Shown here piece after piece: positions 6,264 through 7,355 of a stretch of 7,355 nucleotides of DNA. The DNA comes from Candidatus Gastranaerophilales bacterium (GTDB lineage Bacteria > Cyanobacteriota > Vampirovibrionia > Gastranaerophilales > Gastranaerophilaceae): NCBI GenBank assembly GCA_944323945.1, contig CALUUL010000076.1, positions 1-7,355 of the forward strand, read 5' to 3'. Both the position numbers and the translations under genes were made by a program. Under the pieces are notes generated by a model that saw nothing but the letters and a program-made list of their open reading frames with translations, had not been told where the DNA came from and did not search any database. The first letter of the stretch is position 1. Each line of letters begins with the position of its first letter.

Positions 6264-7209
6264 GATTGTTCTGGATAAAGAAACACAAAAGGCTATTAAA
6301 AGTATTCACTGGGAGGATGCTCAAACAGCACAGACTGGTTTGGTGAAGCGTTTAGAAAAGGATGAAATTAGGGATTGGTTAAGAGAAGAATATACATTTC
6401 TTTACGACTACTTTTATAATTCGATGGGGAAACTTGAGAAGGACAAAGTGAAAGAGTTACTTTTTCTAAACCGTGTTGAAATGAAAAAACTTATAAGTAA
6501 GTGGAAGGCTTTAGGAAAAAAAGATTCTGAAGAACTACTGAAAAGAGTTTTCCTATATGATAATTTTTCTAATAGAAAAGTTGCGAGCAAAATATTACGC
6601 AAAATGAAGGTCGAAGTTTGCCCATATTGTAATCGTCAATATATACATACTGTTAAAAGCGGGAAAGTTAGATCTCAGTTCGATCATTATTATCCTAAAA
6701 GCCTTTATCCATACTTGGCTTTATCTTTATATAACATGATTCCTAGCTGCGCAGTTTGTAATACGGCAAAATCTTCTTTAGATACTATGAAGACTCCGGT
6801 GTTATATCCTTATGACGAAGAATTTGGCCATGAAACTAAATTTGTCTTAGAGGTCCAAGATGATGATTATGTGAAAGTGTGGCAAGGGGTGTCTAATAGA
6901 TTTTCAATAAGGATTAAAGCTAAAGAAGCAACAATTAGAGGGGCAATTGATAACCAAAATATTAAACTTCATTTAGAAGAATTGTATAATGAACATAAAA
7001 ATTTTGTGATGGATATAATAAAATCCAAGAATATAAATTCACCTGACAGAATACATGAACTTTATTTACATTATAGTAGTATATTTGATTCGGAGAATGA
7101 AATTAAAGGGTTATTATATATGACTAATTTAGAAATCGAAAATTGGGGGAAAAGGCCATTAACAAAATTGATATATGATATTGATCACCAGTTTGATTTT
7201 GGAAAGTAA
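6256..7209 (+). CDS. ptuB: Septu-type (PtuB-like) HNH endonuclease
   Basis: This is a 317-residue protein. The HNH/beta-beta-alpha-metal core spans about 118-175. C122-x-x-C125 (VCPYCNRQY) and C165-x-x-C168-N (SCAVCN) form a structural zinc site. D143-H144 (QFDHYYPKS) gives the catalytic histidine region, and N160 (LALSLYNMIPSC) is the central N of HNH. All expected residues are intact, so it should be active. A helical N-terminal region (1-115) and a helical C-terminal region (about 225-317, containing LEELYNEHKNFV) flank it and probably contact the ATPase. In Septu and in Ec78-type retrons this nuclease partners the PtuA ATPase. Targets in those systems include DNA and, in some, tRNA, so the substrate here cannot be read from sequence. 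It overlaps the ATPase gene by 8 nt. No reverse transcriptase gene is adjacent in this window, so plain Septu is favoured over a retron. Confidence 0.85.
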   Translation: MIKIVLDKETQKAIKSIHWEDAQTAQTGLVKRLEKDEIRDWLREEYTFLYDYFYNSMGKLEKDKVKELLFLNRVEMKKLISKWKALGKKDSEELLKRVFLYDNFSNRKVASKILRKMKVEVCPYCNRQYIHTVKSGKVRSQFDHYYPKSLYPYLALSLYNMIPSCAVCNTAKSSLDTMKTPVLYPYDEEFGHETKFVLEVQDDDYVKVWQGVSNRFSIRIKAKEATIRGAIDNQNIKLHLEELYNEHKNFVMDIIKSKNINSPDRIHELYLHYSSIFDSENEIKGLLYMTNLEIENWGKRPLTKLIYDIDHQFDFGK

Positions 7210-7233
7210 AAATGCAGCAAAGGGGTGGAAGAG

Positions 7234-7355
7234 ATGAACTATTCAGATGAAAATTTGCCATATAATGAAAAAAGAATTCCTTTTGTTGAAAAATTTATGG
7301 TGCCACAATTATATGATTTGTTCAAGTTTGGTGGCGGTACTGTAAAAGATGATGA
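7234..7355 (+). CDS. N-terminal part of an unidentified gene (3' truncated by window end)
   Basis: The first 40 codons are present, beginning MNYSDENLPY and continuing with IPFVEKFMVPQLYDLF and a GGGTVKDD stretch, with no stop before the window ends. AGGGGTGG (7221-7228) lies 5 nt before ATG 7234. The ATG at 7212 gives only a 12-codon frame and is rejected. The gap from the HNH stop is 24 bp, so it is likely in the same operon and may be an additional component of the defence system. No family is recognisable from this fragment. Confidence 0.65.
   Translation, partial: MNYSDENLPYNEKRIPFVEKFMVPQLYDLFKFGGGTVKDD

Noticed and set aside
7212..7250. ATG at 7212 as start of the last gene
   Set aside because: This frame ends after 12 codons, while the ATG at 7234 has a good SD and stays open to the window end.

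Overview
The window is AT-rich, with abundant AGA/AUA codons and strong GGAGG-type ribosome binding sites. All convincing genes lie on the + strand. This points to a low-GC Firmicute, most likely a gut clostridium (Lachnospiraceae-like). That assignment is inferred from composition and protein style only. No RNA genes, CRISPR arrays, transposases, integrases or convincing intrinsic terminators were seen. The content is that of an accessory, defence-island-like region.

Left part (1-3282) is a tightly packed run of genes: the 3' end of an unknown gene (2-76), a DUF2806-like helical protein (104-1114), a predicted PD-(D/E)XK nuclease (1127-1777), a 112-residue protein with one long hydrophobic segment (1812-2150), and a HELGH zinc peptidase (2164-3282). 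Gaps are 12-34 bp, so they are probably co-transcribed. The small protein has the layout of the 'effector-associated constant component' (EACC1) proteins described in peptidase- and NTPase-containing conflict systems. With the peptidase directly downstream, this is the least explained and most interesting part of the window.

Middle part (3283-4313): a two-TM membrane protein with a cytosolic beta-rich domain (3347-4096) sits behind a 64-bp gap that carries a perfect 14-bp palindrome. It is followed by a 217-bp non-coding stretch, the longest in the window. That stretch holds a 13-bp dyad, a weak AU hairpin, two SD-like sequences and tiny ORFs of doubtful status.

Right part (4314-7355) is a Septu-type (PtuAB-like) defence pair: an ABC/SMC-like ATPase of 649 residues with Walker A, signature, Walker B and H-loop, overlapping by 8 nt an HNH endonuclease of 317 residues with CxxC...DH...N...CxxCN. 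In known Septu systems the ATPase and nuclease form one complex in which ATPase state controls the nuclease. A further gene with a good RBS starts 24 bp downstream and runs off the end, so the operon may have a third member. The window thus appears to hold at least one recognisable defence system and, next to it, a candidate undescribed nuclease/peptidase module.
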